Of a stretch of DNA of 64,000 bases, positions 54,406 to 63,906 are shown in pieces (the first letter of the stretch is position 1; the number at the start of each line of letters is the position of its first letter). The DNA lies in the NCBI GenBank assembly GCA_004153385.1, contig SDAL01000001.1, positions 496,001 to 560,000 on the forward strand, given 5' to 3'. The notes beneath the pieces are model-generated. The model made no database searches. It worked only from the letters and a program-made list of their open reading frames with translations, and was not told where the DNA came from. A program made the position numbers and the translations under genes. Origin of the DNA: Paracoccaceae bacterium (GTDB lineage Bacteria > Pseudomonadota > Alphaproteobacteria > Rhodobacterales > Rhodobacteraceae).

Positions 54406-55503
54406 TTAGTCCGGCAGCCCTTCGCGCGACAGCAGGATCGCAAGCGGGCGCAGAGTTGGGGAATGCGTACAAGAGATCATCAGCGCCACCGTGATTGGCA
54501 CGGCAAGAAACATGCCAGGCAGGCCCCAGACCGCGCCCCAGAAGGCAAGCGAGATAATGATCCCGAAACTTGACAGCCGAAGTGTGTGCCCCATCAACAT
54601 AGGATCGATGATATTACCGATGATGAACTGCACAGCCCCCGCAATCAGCAAAACCGCGACAGCCGCTGTCAGATCCGCGCTCAGGATATAGACGGCAAGC
54701 CCAGCGATCACCGTCGCGATCATCGACCCGATCGACGGAATGAAATTGAGGATGAACGTCAGCACCGCCACCGGAACGGCCAGATCAAACCCGCCCACAA
54801 GAAAAATCCCGTAAACGGCAAGGGCCGTGGCGGCCGATACGATGGTCTTGACCAGAAGATAGTGGTTCACCAGCTGCATGATCCGTTCCACCATGGCCGA
54901 TATCCGGTCGGCGCGCGCCGTCTCGCCGCCCAGAAGGCTCAGCAGTTTCGACCGAAACCAGATCCGCTCTACAAACAGGAAACCCACGAATAAGATCACC
55001 AGAATGGCCGCCGACAGCAGGGAGCTTGCCTGACCGGCCAGTGCGCTCAGATATCCGCCGATACGGATGTTTTGCATCGACTGCAGCACGGCCTGTTCCA
55101 CATCAGCCCCCATCCAGCTGAAGATCTGCGCAATCGCGCGCTGCGCGGGCTCGGCATATGTCAGCACCATCGAGGCCACCTGATTGGCCTGTGCCAGCAC
55201 AAAGGCCGAGGCCGACAGCAAGCCCGACGCGATCAGGATCAGCGCCACGATCGAGGCCAGCCACATCGGAATCCTGATCGGACCGATGCGCAGCCGTGCA
55301 ATGGCGTTGATCGCCTCTGATGTCAGCGAAAACAGGATGATCGCGATCGCAAGCGAGATCATGACGAACCGCGCCTGCGTTAGTAAAAACAACACGACCA
55401 CAAACGCGATCACGCCAAGAAGCAGATTGGTGAGTTGCAGCGGTTGCTTTCGGCCGGTGTCGGGCAGGGGGGCTGCCCGGGGCGGCAAAGGCGAACGTAT
55501 CAT
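54406..55503 (-). CDS. AI-2E family transporter
   Basis: Membrane protein of about 365 residues with eight predicted helices and the UPF0118/AI-2E family pattern. A central cytoplasmic or periplasmic helical part is followed by GFLFVERIWF, and PVAVLTFILNFIPSIGSMIATV, which carries the conserved Pro-x-Gly region. Members export autoinducer-2 or act as sodium/proton antiporters; the substrate here is unknown. The start may be 55503 (MIRSPLPP) or 55548; neither has a strong ribosome site. Confidence 0.85.
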   Translation of the reverse strand: MIRSPLPPRAAPLPDTGRKQPLQLTNLLLGVIAFVVVLFLLTQARFVMISLAIAIILFSLTSEAINAIARLRIGPIRIPMWLASIVALILIASGLLSASAFVLAQANQVASMVLTYAEPAQRAIAQIFSWMGADVEQAVLQSMQNIRIGGYLSALAGQASSLLSAAILVILFVGFLFVERIWFRSKLLSLLGGETARADRISAMVERIMQLVNHYLLVKTIVSAATALAVYGIFLVGGFDLAVPVAVLTFILNFIPSIGSMIATVIAGLAVYILSADLTAAVAVLLIAGAVQFIIGNIIDPMLMGHTLRLSSFGIIISLAFWGAVWGLPGMFLAVPITVALMISCTHSPTLRPLAILLSREGLPD

Positions 55504-55715
55504 GGGTGTTTTGTTTCCGTCGTGCGATGGCCGAATACGGCGTTTCATCCGGCGCAGTCGCGTACCGGAATTTGTAATTTTGTTATAAGCCTATGGCCTG
55601 ATCATCTGTCTGACAAGCGCTTGCACAATGCCTGACGCAGAGGCGCAAAAAAGATGTAAATTTTCTACGAAAACGGACTTGCATCCCCTGCCGCTTTCCG
55701 AGTAAACCCGCCAGC

Positions 55716-55805
55716 GGAGAGGTGGCCGAGTGGTCGAAGGCGCACGCCTGGAAAGTGTGTAGGCGGGGAACCGTCTCGAGGGTTCGAATCCCTTCCTCTC
55801 CGCCA
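55716..55805 (+). tRNA. tRNA-Ser (anticodon GGA)
   Basis: The 90-base sequence folds as a class II tRNA. The acceptor arm GGAGAGG pairs with CCTCTCC, followed by discriminator G and an encoded CCA. The anticodon loop CTGGAAA gives GGA, reading UCC and UCU serine codons. The long variable arm and the TTCGAAT T-loop are present. A hairpin with a U-tract at 55829-55853 ends the transcript. It is a common integration site type, but no second copy of its 3' end was seen. Confidence 0.96.
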
Positions 55806-55828
55806 CAAACCATTCGCGAACCCGAGAT

Positions 55829-55853
55829 GAGGTCCCTAGCGGGGCCTTTTTTC
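55829..55853 (+). terminator. Intrinsic terminator after tRNA-Ser
   Basis: GGTCCC pairs with GGGGCC around TAGC (one G-T pair) and is followed by six T. Confidence 0.75.
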
Positions 55854-56155
55854 TTTTTGGTTCAAAGGGGTTTAGCGATGCCATCCGATTTTTGGAGACT
55901 GGCCTCTGGCCCGAAATAGGTCTCCGAATGCCCAGCGTCTCTTTCCACCCGCCCTTCACCCAGATCGAGACGCGTTCATAACCGGTCGCCTTTTCCGATG
56001 TTGGCCGAAAACGGGTTGCGCCGCAGTTGAGGCCGGTTTGACGGCCAGCAAGGCAAACGGTGACGCTCGACGGCGGCATGGTTTTTTCGAAGCTGTGCGA
56101 ACGGTCGCGAGAAGTCGTTGATGACAAACAGACTTTTCGCTCATAGGCTGGCGAC
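55854..56155. other. Intergenic region between tRNA-Ser and the DUF3883 gene
   Basis: About 300 bases with no gene I can recognise. Open frames on the minus strand here run into the antisense of the tRNA and look spurious. It may contain the promoter of the DUF3883 gene. Confidence 0.4.
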
Positions 56156-56992
56156 ATGTCGAACGGGCCCTGGACAGACGCAGAAAACGACCTGATCATC
56201 GCGGATTACTTCGCGATGCTGGCCGAGGACATGGCGGGCCGTCCCTACAACAAGGCTCGGCATCGGCGCAGTTTGTTGCCCCTTTTGCAGGGCCGAACGG
56301 AAGGCTCGATCGAGTTCAAGCATCAAAATATCAGCGCGGTGCTGAAGGGGCTGGGTGAGGACTAGATCCCGGGCTACAAGCCCGCGTTCAATTTCCAGAT
56401 GACCTTGGTCGATGCTGTGGCGCGCTGGTTGGCATGGAACCCGGCCTGGCTTAGGCGGACGCCTGACATGCGACCACCTACTGACCTGCGCGAGGCGGCA
56501 CAGATCTGGATCGGGCCGCCGCCCACGCAGTCCAACCAGCCGCCGCCGCAGGACCTCGAGCAGATGCTGCATGTGGCCCGAAAATTCGACGTCGCAGGTC
56601 GTGATGAACGCAACCGCGCCCTTGGACGTGCGGGAGAAGAGCGCGTGGTAGCATTTGAGCGGTCCGCGTTGAAAGTGGCCGGACGGGATGATCTGGCGCG
56701 CAAGGTGCGGTGGGTTTCCGACGAAGATGGCGACGGGGCCGGTTACGACATTGCCAGCTTTACGCCGGACGGACAGGAGCGTTTGATCGAGGTGAAAACG
56801 ACAAATGGCTGGGACCGCATGCCTTTTTACATTTCACGCAATGAACTGGCGGTTGCCGAAGCGCGCCGGTCCCAATGGTGTTTGTTCCGCCTGTGGAATT
56901 TCTCGCGTGAGCCGAAAGCCTTCGAGTTGCGCCCGCCGCTAGAGGCCCATGTCTCATTGACCGCGACGGGCTTTCAGGCGAGTTTACATTGA
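56156..56992 (+). pseudogene. DUF3883 (nuclease-like) gene interrupted by an amber codon
   Basis: A single frame of 279 codons is split by one TAG at 56363-56365. Upstream, 69 residues begin MSNGPWTDAENDLIIADYF and end LKGLGED; downstream the frame continues with IPGYKPAFNFQM and runs to 56992. The continuity suggests a TGG tryptophan codon became TAG. The C-terminal half is a DUF3883 domain with GYDIASF and LIEVKTTNGW, a D...ExK pattern of nuclease-like folds found in defence and DNA-processing proteins. ATG 56399 could restart translation to give the C-terminal 197 residues. No suppressor is evident. Confidence 0.8.
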
Positions 56993-57609
56993 GGTTTGGG
57001 TATTGCGTCGCGCGATTTCTCACGGGGCAGTGTTTGAAAGGCGACGATGGCACCAGCACGATGCACGTTGTGAGGCGCGCAGAATATGCAGGGCTTGGGT
57101 AATATGCACGCGGATCGGGGCATCTGAATTCGTCATCCAGCCGCCCTCGGGTTTCACAATGCGACCATTTCGGGGCCGGCCCATAGCGGCAGGCCAAGAC
57201 CGGAAACACACACACGTTTTACACTATGGCAAAGATGGTCGCGATCAATATTTCGGGAAGGACGATCTTCATTTCCCAAAAATAACGACACGACGCCGGT
57301 GCAAAAGGCGGTGCGGACGCGCATTTGCAACCGATCGCTGGCCTGCGATCTGTGGCTGTCCGCAGCGTCCGGCCTTCCGTTGGTCGGCATGGCTTGCTTG
57401 GGGGCCAGTTGATGCACAAAGGCCGCAGGTTCTGTGACAGACACCACAGATTTGCGCACATTCGATAAAAAATACGTGGTTTTTACCCAAAGGAAAATCA
57501 GGTGGTGGGCATCGCTGGGATCACCTGCTATTGCGCGTTTTTTCAAAAAACCGAAAACACCCCATTACATGGCCAAGGGTGGTCATGGAGCCCAGAACGG
57601 AACAGATGA
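56993..57609. other. 617-base stretch without a recognised gene
   Basis: Both strands contain only short open frames without familiar motifs. The base composition is more mixed than in the neighbours. The final part should hold the promoter of the BCCT transporter gene. I see no insertion sequence ends, tRNA or repeat array. It may be decayed DNA associated with the broken gene upstream. Confidence 0.4.
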
Positions 57610-59154
57610 ATGCCAGACACCGACCGAGACATAAATGCGAAAGAGACGCGGATAAATCTTCCGCTTTTCCTTATCACCGGGGGGTTCATTGCGGTTTTCT
57701 GCCTGACCGCGTTCATTGATCTGGACGCGCTATCTGCGGCTGTGGACTGGAGCTTCGATCTGGCGGCCACGTATTTCGGCCTGTACTGGCAAATCCTGCT
57801 GCTTGCGAACTTCCTGATCGCGATTGCTCTGTGTGCCTTGCCCGGCAGCCGGGCGAAACTGGGCAACCGCGAAACGCCGGAGTTCGGCACCTTCCAATGG
57901 GGCTGTATGATCATGTGCACGTTGCTGGGGGCGGGCGGCGTATTCTGGGCCGCAGGCGAGCCGATTGCGCATTTCATGAGCGCGCCGCCCGTGTTCGGTG
58001 TGCCAAGCGGCGCACCCGAAACGGTGGGGCCGGCGCTGGCGCAAGCGTTCATGCACTGGGGCTTTCTGGGCTGGGCCATCCTCGGCGCGCTCAGCACGAT
58101 CATGTTGATGTATTACCACTATGAAAAAGGGTTGCCGCTTGCACCGCGCACGCTGCTCTATCCGGTGTTTGGCGACAAGGCGATCAACGGGCCCATCGGC
58201 CTGATCGCGGATGCGGCCTGTATCATTGCGGTGGTTGCAGGCACCGTGGGGCCGATCGGTTTTCTCGGGCTGCAGGTCAGCTACGGGCTGTCTGATCTGT
58301 TCGGGATCCCCGATGTGTTTGCCACGCAGTTTGCGGTCATCGCTGCCCTGATGGCACTTTATACGATTTCGGCGCTTACCGGATTGTCGCGCGGCATTCA
58401 GGTGCTGTCGCAACTGAATGTCATTCTGGCAGGGTGCCTTTTGGTATTCCTGCTTGTCTTCGGGCCGACAAGCTTCATTTTCAGCGCCTTCTTTTCGGGC
58501 TATGGCACCTATCTAGGCAACTTCTTCCAGATGGCGCTTTACCGTGGTGATGCGGGGCTGTTTGGCGATCCGGGCTGGCTGAGCCCGTGGACGCTGTTCT
58601 TCTGGGCGTGGTTTATTGTGTATGGCCCGCTGATGGCGATCTTTATCGCGCGTGTGTCGCGCGGGCGCTCGATCCGTTCGATCATCTTGATGCTGTCGAT
58701 TGTGGCCCCTGTCGTGAGCAACTTCTGGTTCACCATGGTGGGCGGCACCGGCATCGCGGCAGAGTTGGCCGATCCGGGCACGATTTCATCCGCATTCGAA
58801 GGGTTCAACCTGCCTGCGGCGCTGCTTGCCATCACGCAAACCCTGCCCATGGGCTTTGTGATCTCGCTTCTGTTTTTGATCCTCACGACGATCTTCGTGG
58901 CCACAACCGGCGATTCCATGAGCTATGTCGTGGCCTCGTTGATGAGCCGCGATAGTGATCCACCCGCCGCTATGCGCGTGTTCTGGGGGGTGGCTATGGG
59001 GATCATGGCGATCATCCTTGTGTCGGTGGGGTCCGGCAGCGTGTCCAAGCTGCAAAGCTTCATCGTCGTGACGGCCGTGCCGGCCTCGCTGGTTTTGCTT
59101 CCCTCGCTTTGGGACGCGGTGCGGATCACATGGCTGAAGGGCAAATCTGTGTGA
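57610..59154 (+). CDS. BCCT family transporter
   Basis: Betaine/choline/carnitine transporter family protein, 514 residues and about 12 membrane helices. The family features are FWAAGEPIAHF at the start of helix 3 and the following HWGFLGWAILG, then YYHYEKGLPLAPRTLLYP and FWFTMVGGTG. Such proteins import osmolytes such as betaine or choline with sodium or protons. The short C-terminal tail (LKGKSV) lacks a long osmosensing extension. No betaine synthesis or catabolism genes are adjacent, so the substrate is unassigned. Confidence 0.92.
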   Translation: MPDTDRDINAKETRINLPLFLITGGFIAVFCLTAFIDLDALSAAVDWSFDLAATYFGLYWQILLLANFLIAIALCALPGSRAKLGNRETPEFGTFQWGCMIMCTLLGAGGVFWAAGEPIAHFMSAPPVFGVPSGAPETVGPALAQAFMHWGFLGWAILGALSTIMLMYYHYEKGLPLAPRTLLYPVFGDKAINGPIGLIADAACIIAVVAGTVGPIGFLGLQVSYGLSDLFGIPDVFATQFAVIAALMALYTISALTGLSRGIQVLSQLNVILAGCLLVFLLVFGPTSFIFSAFFSGYGTYLGNFFQMALYRGDAGLFGDPGWLSPWTLFFWAWFIVYGPLMAIFIARVSRGRSIRSIILMLSIVAPVVSNFWFTMVGGTGIAAELADPGTISSAFEGFNLPAALLAITQTLPMGFVISLLFLILTTIFVATTGDSMSYVVASLMSRDSDPPAAMRVFWGVAMGIMAIILVSVGSGSVSKLQSFIVVTAVPASLVLLPSLWDAVRITWLKGKSV

Positions 59155-59295
59155 GCAGGTAAATCACGGGCGCATTGCCCCGCAGCCCGAACGCAGGGCA
59201 GGGGCAATGCGCCAGACAACAAGATCTGCGTGGAAACTATCCGCGTTTTTTGCGCATCTCTTGTTGAAGTCTTGCGGTCCAGCGATTGCCATTTG

Positions 59296-59328
59296 CTTTA
59301 TTCCTTATTAATAAACTCAGGAATAAAG
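59296..59328. promoter_or_regulatory. AT-rich inverted repeat upstream of the AraC gene
   Basis: CTTTATTCC at 59296-59304 and GGAATAAAG at 59320-59328 are perfect 9-base arms with a 15-base spacer that itself contains the palindrome TTATTAATAA. It lies 49 bases before the regulator start, in the promoter region. It could be the site of an iron-responsive or auto-regulatory factor. Confidence 0.4.
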
Positions 59329-59376
59329 GCGTGCACGAAACGCCCCCAAATTGGCAATCAAGGGAATATACCGCCG

Positions 59377-60270
59377 ATGGCGTTCGAGCATAACATGATC
59401 CGCCACACCCAAGGGATCGCGGTGACAGCCCCCGTCAGATGGCGGATGTTCGACGGGATCGTGGCGGATTACTGGCAGGCCGAAGGCGAGGTTGGCGGGC
59501 AGGGCTATTACCTGTCACCCGATCCGCGCATCGTCTTGTTTTTGGATGATATTGGCGAAGATATCCGTATGGCGGACCGGCCTTGTGCAATGGGCCAGTC
59601 AGATCAGCCTATGGGCCGCGCGGTCTATGTCCCTGCAAACAAGCCGCTATGGACGCGGTTTTCTGCCACCCGCGCGATCCGCCACCTTGATTTGCATCTG
59701 CATGAAGGCGCCTTGTCGCGTATGCTCAGTGCGGCCTGTGGCCCTGCGGTCGCGGCCAAGGCGATTGCAGCCCCCGTCAGCGTGCACACCATCCCCCATA
59801 TCGCACCGCTGGGCGATCTGCTTGCAGCAGAGGTGAGCATGCCCGCCCAGCATCCGCTTTATGCGCAAAATCTGGTGCAGGCGATCGCGACTGCGATGAT
59901 GGTGCCGCCCGAAGCGGTCGCGCGTGCGGACACGACCACGTTGTCGGATGCACAAATGCGCAGGCTGTGCCGGTTGGTGGACGATAATCTTGAACAACGG
60001 CGCACCAATTCCGAGCTGGCCGCAGAGCTTGGCCTCTCGCAAAGCTGGTTTTCGCACATGTTCAAGGCGACCACGGGGCAAACCCCGCTGCAATGGCAAA
60101 ACGCCCGCCGCGTGGCGCGCGCCAAGGATATGCTGCGCGGCGGGAACGAAAGCCTGAGCGAGCTGGCAGCCCTGCTGGGATTTGCAGATCAGGCGCATAT
60201 GACGCGGGTATTCCGCTCCGTGTCGGGCAGTACGCCGGGCGCATGGCGGCGCGCCCATGCCGTGGCATAA
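59377..60270 (+). CDS. AraC family regulator of siderophore uptake
   Basis: Transcription regulator of about 297 residues. The N-terminal 200 residues form a ligand-binding or dimerisation region (AFEHNMIRHTQG onward). The C-terminal AraC double helix-turn-helix is clear: ELAAELGLSQSWFSHMFKAT and LSELAALLGFADQAHMTRVF. It precedes a TonB receptor gene on the same strand, the arrangement of siderophore-sensing AraC regulators (PchR type). The start at 59377 (MAFEHNMI) is chosen over 59230. Confidence 0.9.
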   Translation: MAFEHNMIRHTQGIAVTAPVRWRMFDGIVADYWQAEGEVGGQGYYLSPDPRIVLFLDDIGEDIRMADRPCAMGQSDQPMGRAVYVPANKPLWTRFSATRAIRHLDLHLHEGALSRMLSAACGPAVAAKAIAAPVSVHTIPHIAPLGDLLAAEVSMPAQHPLYAQNLVQAIATAMMVPPEAVARADTTTLSDAQMRRLCRLVDDNLEQRRTNSELAAELGLSQSWFSHMFKATTGQTPLQWQNARRVARAKDMLRGGNESLSELAALLGFADQAHMTRVFRSVSGSTPGAWRRAHAVA

Positions 60271-60520
60271 GGTCATCACCGGTGTTGGGTGGGGTGCAAG
60301 GGCACGTGATCAAGCGCAACCTGTTTTGGACATTTTTGCAAATAGCGATAGGTTTTGACAATTTCCGACAGAAACAGTCAAGACAAGGGGCGCAGCGCTG
60401 CCTAAAGACACCAGCATGTGATAATGCGCGCGCCGCTTGTGCCTATTGCTGCGATCCCGCCCCGTTAAGGGCTCGGTTCCCGAAGGCCACGGCGCAAGGA
60501 TCGATAAAGGACGTTTCGTG

Positions 60521-62650
60521 ATGACCCCATGCCACCCCCTTTCGCTGCGTCGGGCCACGCGCCTGACAGATGCGGTTTTGTGCCACAAACGTGGGGGCGG
60601 GCTTGCGGTTGCGCTTCTGTCAGGCACTATTCTGGCCGCGGCCCCGATGGCCATGGCGCAAGAGGCTGCTCGCGTTCAGGCACTGGCCCCGATCACGGTG
60701 ACGGGTGCGGGGGAAGACCCCGACCAGACGATCGTGGCCACGCAAACTGCCACGGGCGAGAAGCTCGATACCGATCTCGTCGACAGTTCCGCGGCCGTGT
60801 CGGTTGTGACGCAAAAGGAATTGCAGACCCGCGGCGTGAACACCATCGAACAGGCTCTGTCTTACAGTGCGGGTGTGTCGGTCGATGAATACGGCTCTGA
60901 TAACCGGTACGATTACTTCCGCATCCGCGGGTTTTCGCAAAATGCCGCCGGCAGCTATCTGGACGGGCTGGCCACGCGCACGCTCAATTTCACCGGGCCG
61001 AAGCTGGAGCCGTACGGGCTGGAGCGGATCGATATTCTGAAAGGGTCCACCTCGACGCTGTTTGGCCTGAATGCACCGGGTGGTTTGGTCAATGCGATCA
61101 GCAAACGCCCGACCGACTATCCGATGGGTGAAGCCTATACCACCTTGGGCAATGACCATGCCGAAACGGGCGTTGATTTCGGTGGCCCGATTGATGGCGC
61201 AGGGATCTGGCGCTATCGTCTGACCGCGAAATGGCAAGATGCCAATGACGGATCAAAATACCAAAAAGACGACCGGCTTTATATCGCACCTGCAGTGACA
61301 TGGGCGCCCAGCGATGCGACAGAGCTGACCGTTCTGGGACAGTTTCAGGACAACGAGGGCAATTCCGGCAACAGCCTTCCCGTGGGCACGACCCTGTCGC
61401 CCGATACGTTTTTCGGAGAGCCTGATTTCAGCGCGATGAACCGGACCCAGCGCTCCATCGGCTACCAGTTCCGCCATGATTTCGGTGGCGGTCTGACACT
61501 GCGCCAGAATGCGCGGTATTCGAACCTCGATCTGCTGTATCAACAGGCGTATCTGTCGGCCTATTCCGATACAGGACGGGCGGCCTATCAGGTGGAGGGT
61601 AAGCTGACCCAACGCCAGATCGATACGCAGTTGCAATATGACCGCCAGTGGGGGCGGGTCGCAGGCCGTACCCTTGTGGGGGCGGATTACGGTGATTACG
61701 AGGTGAACGAGCAAGCCTTCAGCGGCACTGCGGGCGCGATTGATCCACGCGATCCGGGGTATTGCGGTATGGCGTGTATTTCGCTGGGATCGGCCGTACC
61801 CACCCATATCGATATGGAAACCAAAGGCGTTTATCTACAGCAGGAGCTGACCTTCGATGACCGCTGGATCCTGACGCTGGGCGGGCGCAAGGATTGGGTG
61901 GATACCGATACGGGCACCGACACCAGCAATACCCAAGACGCGTTCACCAAACGTGTCGGCCTGACCTACAAGGCGACACCGGACTGGTCGGTCTACGCCA
62001 ACTATTCTGAATCCTTCGAGCCTGTTGGCGCCTATTATGCGGGTCAGCTGGCCACAGCCAGACCACAGCGCGGCGAGCAATACGAGATCGGTTCGAAATT
62101 CCGCCCCGAAGGCATGAATGCGCTTTTCACAATTGCCGCGTTCGATCTTAGCCAGACCAATGTGGCGCGCAGCAATGCAGATTTCTCGATCTCGCAGGTG
62201 GGGCAGGTCGATGTGCGCGGACTGGAACTGGAAGGTCGCGCGGAATTGAGCGATCATTTCAACCTGAGCCTTGCCTATTCCTATTGGGATGCGGAAATCA
62301 AGGATGGCGCGAATGCCGGCAACCGTCCGCAATTGACGCCTGAGCATCTGGTCTCGCTTTGGGCGGATTATACCATCGCCGGAAACGATACATGGGGCGA
62401 TTTGACCCTTGGCGGCGGGCTGCGCTATCTGGGCCGTCGGTATGCTGACGATGCCAATGAGGCGTCTATTTCCTCCAATGTTCTGGTGGATGCGATGGCA
62501 AGCTACCAGATCGACAAACAGACCGAGGTGGCGCTCAATGTCACAAACCTTATGGACCGTGAATATGTCTCGACGCCCAGTCTGGATGGCACGGCGCTTT
62601 TCTACGGCCCCGAGCGGGAGGTGCAGGTAACCTTGCGCCGCAGCTGGTAG
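60521..62650 (+). CDS. TonB-dependent siderophore receptor
   Basis: Outer membrane receptor of 709 residues. A long signal peptide (residues 1-46, ending PMAMAQ) precedes the TonB-box region ITVTGAGED. The plug domain (about 80-220) has FRIRGFSQNAAGSYLDGL and the family loop LERIDILKGSTSTLFG. The 22-strand barrel follows, ending in LRRSW with the terminal aromatic. The motif LNAPGGLVNAISKRP is typical of ferric-siderophore receptors. The start at 60521 (MTPCHPLSL) follows AAAGGA. It imports a siderophore of unknown type. Confidence 0.94.
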   Translation: MTPCHPLSLRRATRLTDAVLCHKRGGGLAVALLSGTILAAAPMAMAQEAARVQALAPITVTGAGEDPDQTIVATQTATGEKLDTDLVDSSAAVSVVTQKELQTRGVNTIEQALSYSAGVSVDEYGSDNRYDYFRIRGFSQNAAGSYLDGLATRTLNFTGPKLEPYGLERIDILKGSTSTLFGLNAPGGLVNAISKRPTDYPMGEAYTTLGNDHAETGVDFGGPIDGAGIWRYRLTAKWQDANDGSKYQKDDRLYIAPAVTWAPSDATELTVLGQFQDNEGNSGNSLPVGTTLSPDTFFGEPDFSAMNRTQRSIGYQFRHDFGGGLTLRQNARYSNLDLLYQQAYLSAYSDTGRAAYQVEGKLTQRQIDTQLQYDRQWGRVAGRTLVGADYGDYEVNEQAFSGTAGAIDPRDPGYCGMACISLGSAVPTHIDMETKGVYLQQELTFDDRWILTLGGRKDWVDTDTGTDTSNTQDAFTKRVGLTYKATPDWSVYANYSESFEPVGAYYAGQLATARPQRGEQYEIGSKFRPEGMNALFTIAAFDLSQTNVARSNADFSISQVGQVDVRGLELEGRAELSDHFNLSLAYSYWDAEIKDGANAGNRPQLTPEHLVSLWADYTIAGNDTWGDLTLGGGLRYLGRRYADDANEASISSNVLVDAMASYQIDKQTEVALNVTNLMDREYVSTPSLDGTALFYGPEREVQVTLRRSW

Positions 62651-62706
62651 GGGGTGTTCGGGATCGGGGGCGCCCTTACAGGCCGCGTCGACCCGCATCA
62701 CAATGA

Positions 62707-62721
62707 CCACGTGCCACGTGG
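62707..62721. promoter_or_regulatory. CACGTG double palindrome between receptor and binding protein genes
   Basis: CCACGTG, one C and CACGTGG form a perfect 15-bp inverted repeat that includes two CACGTG hexamers. A C-rich/G-rich hairpin (62729-62753) follows. The position, about 70 bases before the binding protein gene, fits an operator or an mRNA structure that separates expression of the two genes. Confidence 0.35.
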
Positions 62722-62789
62722 CGTATGTCCCCCCCCCGCTGCGGTTCGGGGGGCATGCGCCATTTCGCACAAGAAGAAGGGGCCACGCA

Positions 62790-63833
62790 ATGCGGGGATC
62801 ACATCATACCAAGGCTCGCGGGGGCATGGATCGTCGCCAGCTGCTGGCGTTGGGGGCGGCTGGCGTGGCCACGATGGCGGGGCCATGGCCCGCGTCTGCC
62901 CAGCCTGCGGCACCGGACCCTTGGCCGCGCCTGTTTTCGCATGTTTATGGCCGCGCGGTTCTGGAGGCGCCCGCGCGCCGTGTGGTGTCTTTGGGCTATA
63001 CGAACCAAGATCCGCTTCTTGCGCTGGGGGTGGTGCCGGTGGCGTTGCGTTATTGGTATGGCGACGAGCCGAACAGCGTTTGGCCTTGGGCGCGCGCACA
63101 TTTGGGGCAGGCCACACCGCAGGTCCTGCGCGGGGAAAGCAACATCGAGGCGATCGCCGCGCTGCAGCCGGATCTGATTGTTGCGGTCGGGGCAGGGATT
63201 ACACGCGCGGAATATGATATCCTGTCACAGATCGCGCCGGTTTTGATGCAACCCGAAGGCACGCCCACCTACGGGCTTGGCTGGGAAGAGACCACGCGGA
63301 TGTTCGGGCGGGCCGTCGCGCGCGAAGACCGCGCCTTGGCGATGATCACAAAGACCAAGCAGGCCTTTGCCGCCGCCCGCGACCGCCATCCCGAATGGGC
63401 AGGCCGCAGGGCTGTGGCCGCCTATCACAGCGCAGGTGAAACCGGGGTGTTTGCGGCAATCGACGGGCGCGCACGGTTCTTGCAATCGCTGGGGTTTGTG
63501 CTGCCCGATGATGCAGCCTTCGGCGGCGGCGAGGCGTTCTATCATCCGCTTTCGCCAGAAGATCTGTCACCTCTGGATGCGGATGTGTTGTTGTGGATCG
63601 CTGCAGGCACCGAGGCGTCCGATCTGGCCGCCTTGCCGATGCGCAAGCTGTTGGACGCACATAAACAAGGCCGCGAGGTCTATGCAGGCCCGCTTCACGC
63701 AGCCGCCCTGTCGTTCAGTTCTGTGCTGTCGCTGCCATTTGCGATCAATGCGCTCGAGGCAGATATCGCAGCCGCCGCTGACGGTGATCCCGACACGGTC
63801 GTGCAAAGCACGCAAGCCGCAGGGCTTTTGTGA
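62790..63833 (+). CDS. Siderophore ABC transporter substrate-binding protein
   Basis: Periplasmic binding protein of about 347 residues (FecB/FhuD-like helical-backbone type). It has a twin-arginine signal, with RR in MDRRQLLALGAAGVATMA, so it is probably exported folded. The mature protein has RRVVSLGYTNQDPLLALGV, IAALQPDLIVAVGAG and LDADVLLWIAAGTE. The start is ATG 62790, with AAGAAGGGG about seven bases upstream; 62826 (MDRRQ) is the alternative. It follows the receptor and precedes a permease gene. Confidence 0.9.
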   Translation: MRGSHHTKARGGMDRRQLLALGAAGVATMAGPWPASAQPAAPDPWPRLFSHVYGRAVLEAPARRVVSLGYTNQDPLLALGVVPVALRYWYGDEPNSVWPWARAHLGQATPQVLRGESNIEAIAALQPDLIVAVGAGITRAEYDILSQIAPVLMQPEGTPTYGLGWEETTRMFGRAVAREDRALAMITKTKQAFAAARDRHPEWAGRRAVAAYHSAGETGVFAAIDGRARFLQSLGFVLPDDAAFGGGEAFYHPLSPEDLSPLDADVLLWIAAGTEASDLAALPMRKLLDAHKQGREVYAGPLHAAALSFSSVLSLPFAINALEADIAAAADGDPDTVVQSTQAAGLL

Positions 63834-63906
63834 ACATGCCTGTGGCAAGAGCGTGCGACGACGCTGACCATCCTCGCGATCTTGCGGCCGGACGGCGGGC
63901 GGGCAC

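Noticed and set aside
55583-56199. Minus-strand open frames covering the tRNA-Ser region
   Set aside because: They read the antisense of the tRNA and produce the familiar spurious peptides seen at tRNA-Ser loci. No real protein family is matched.
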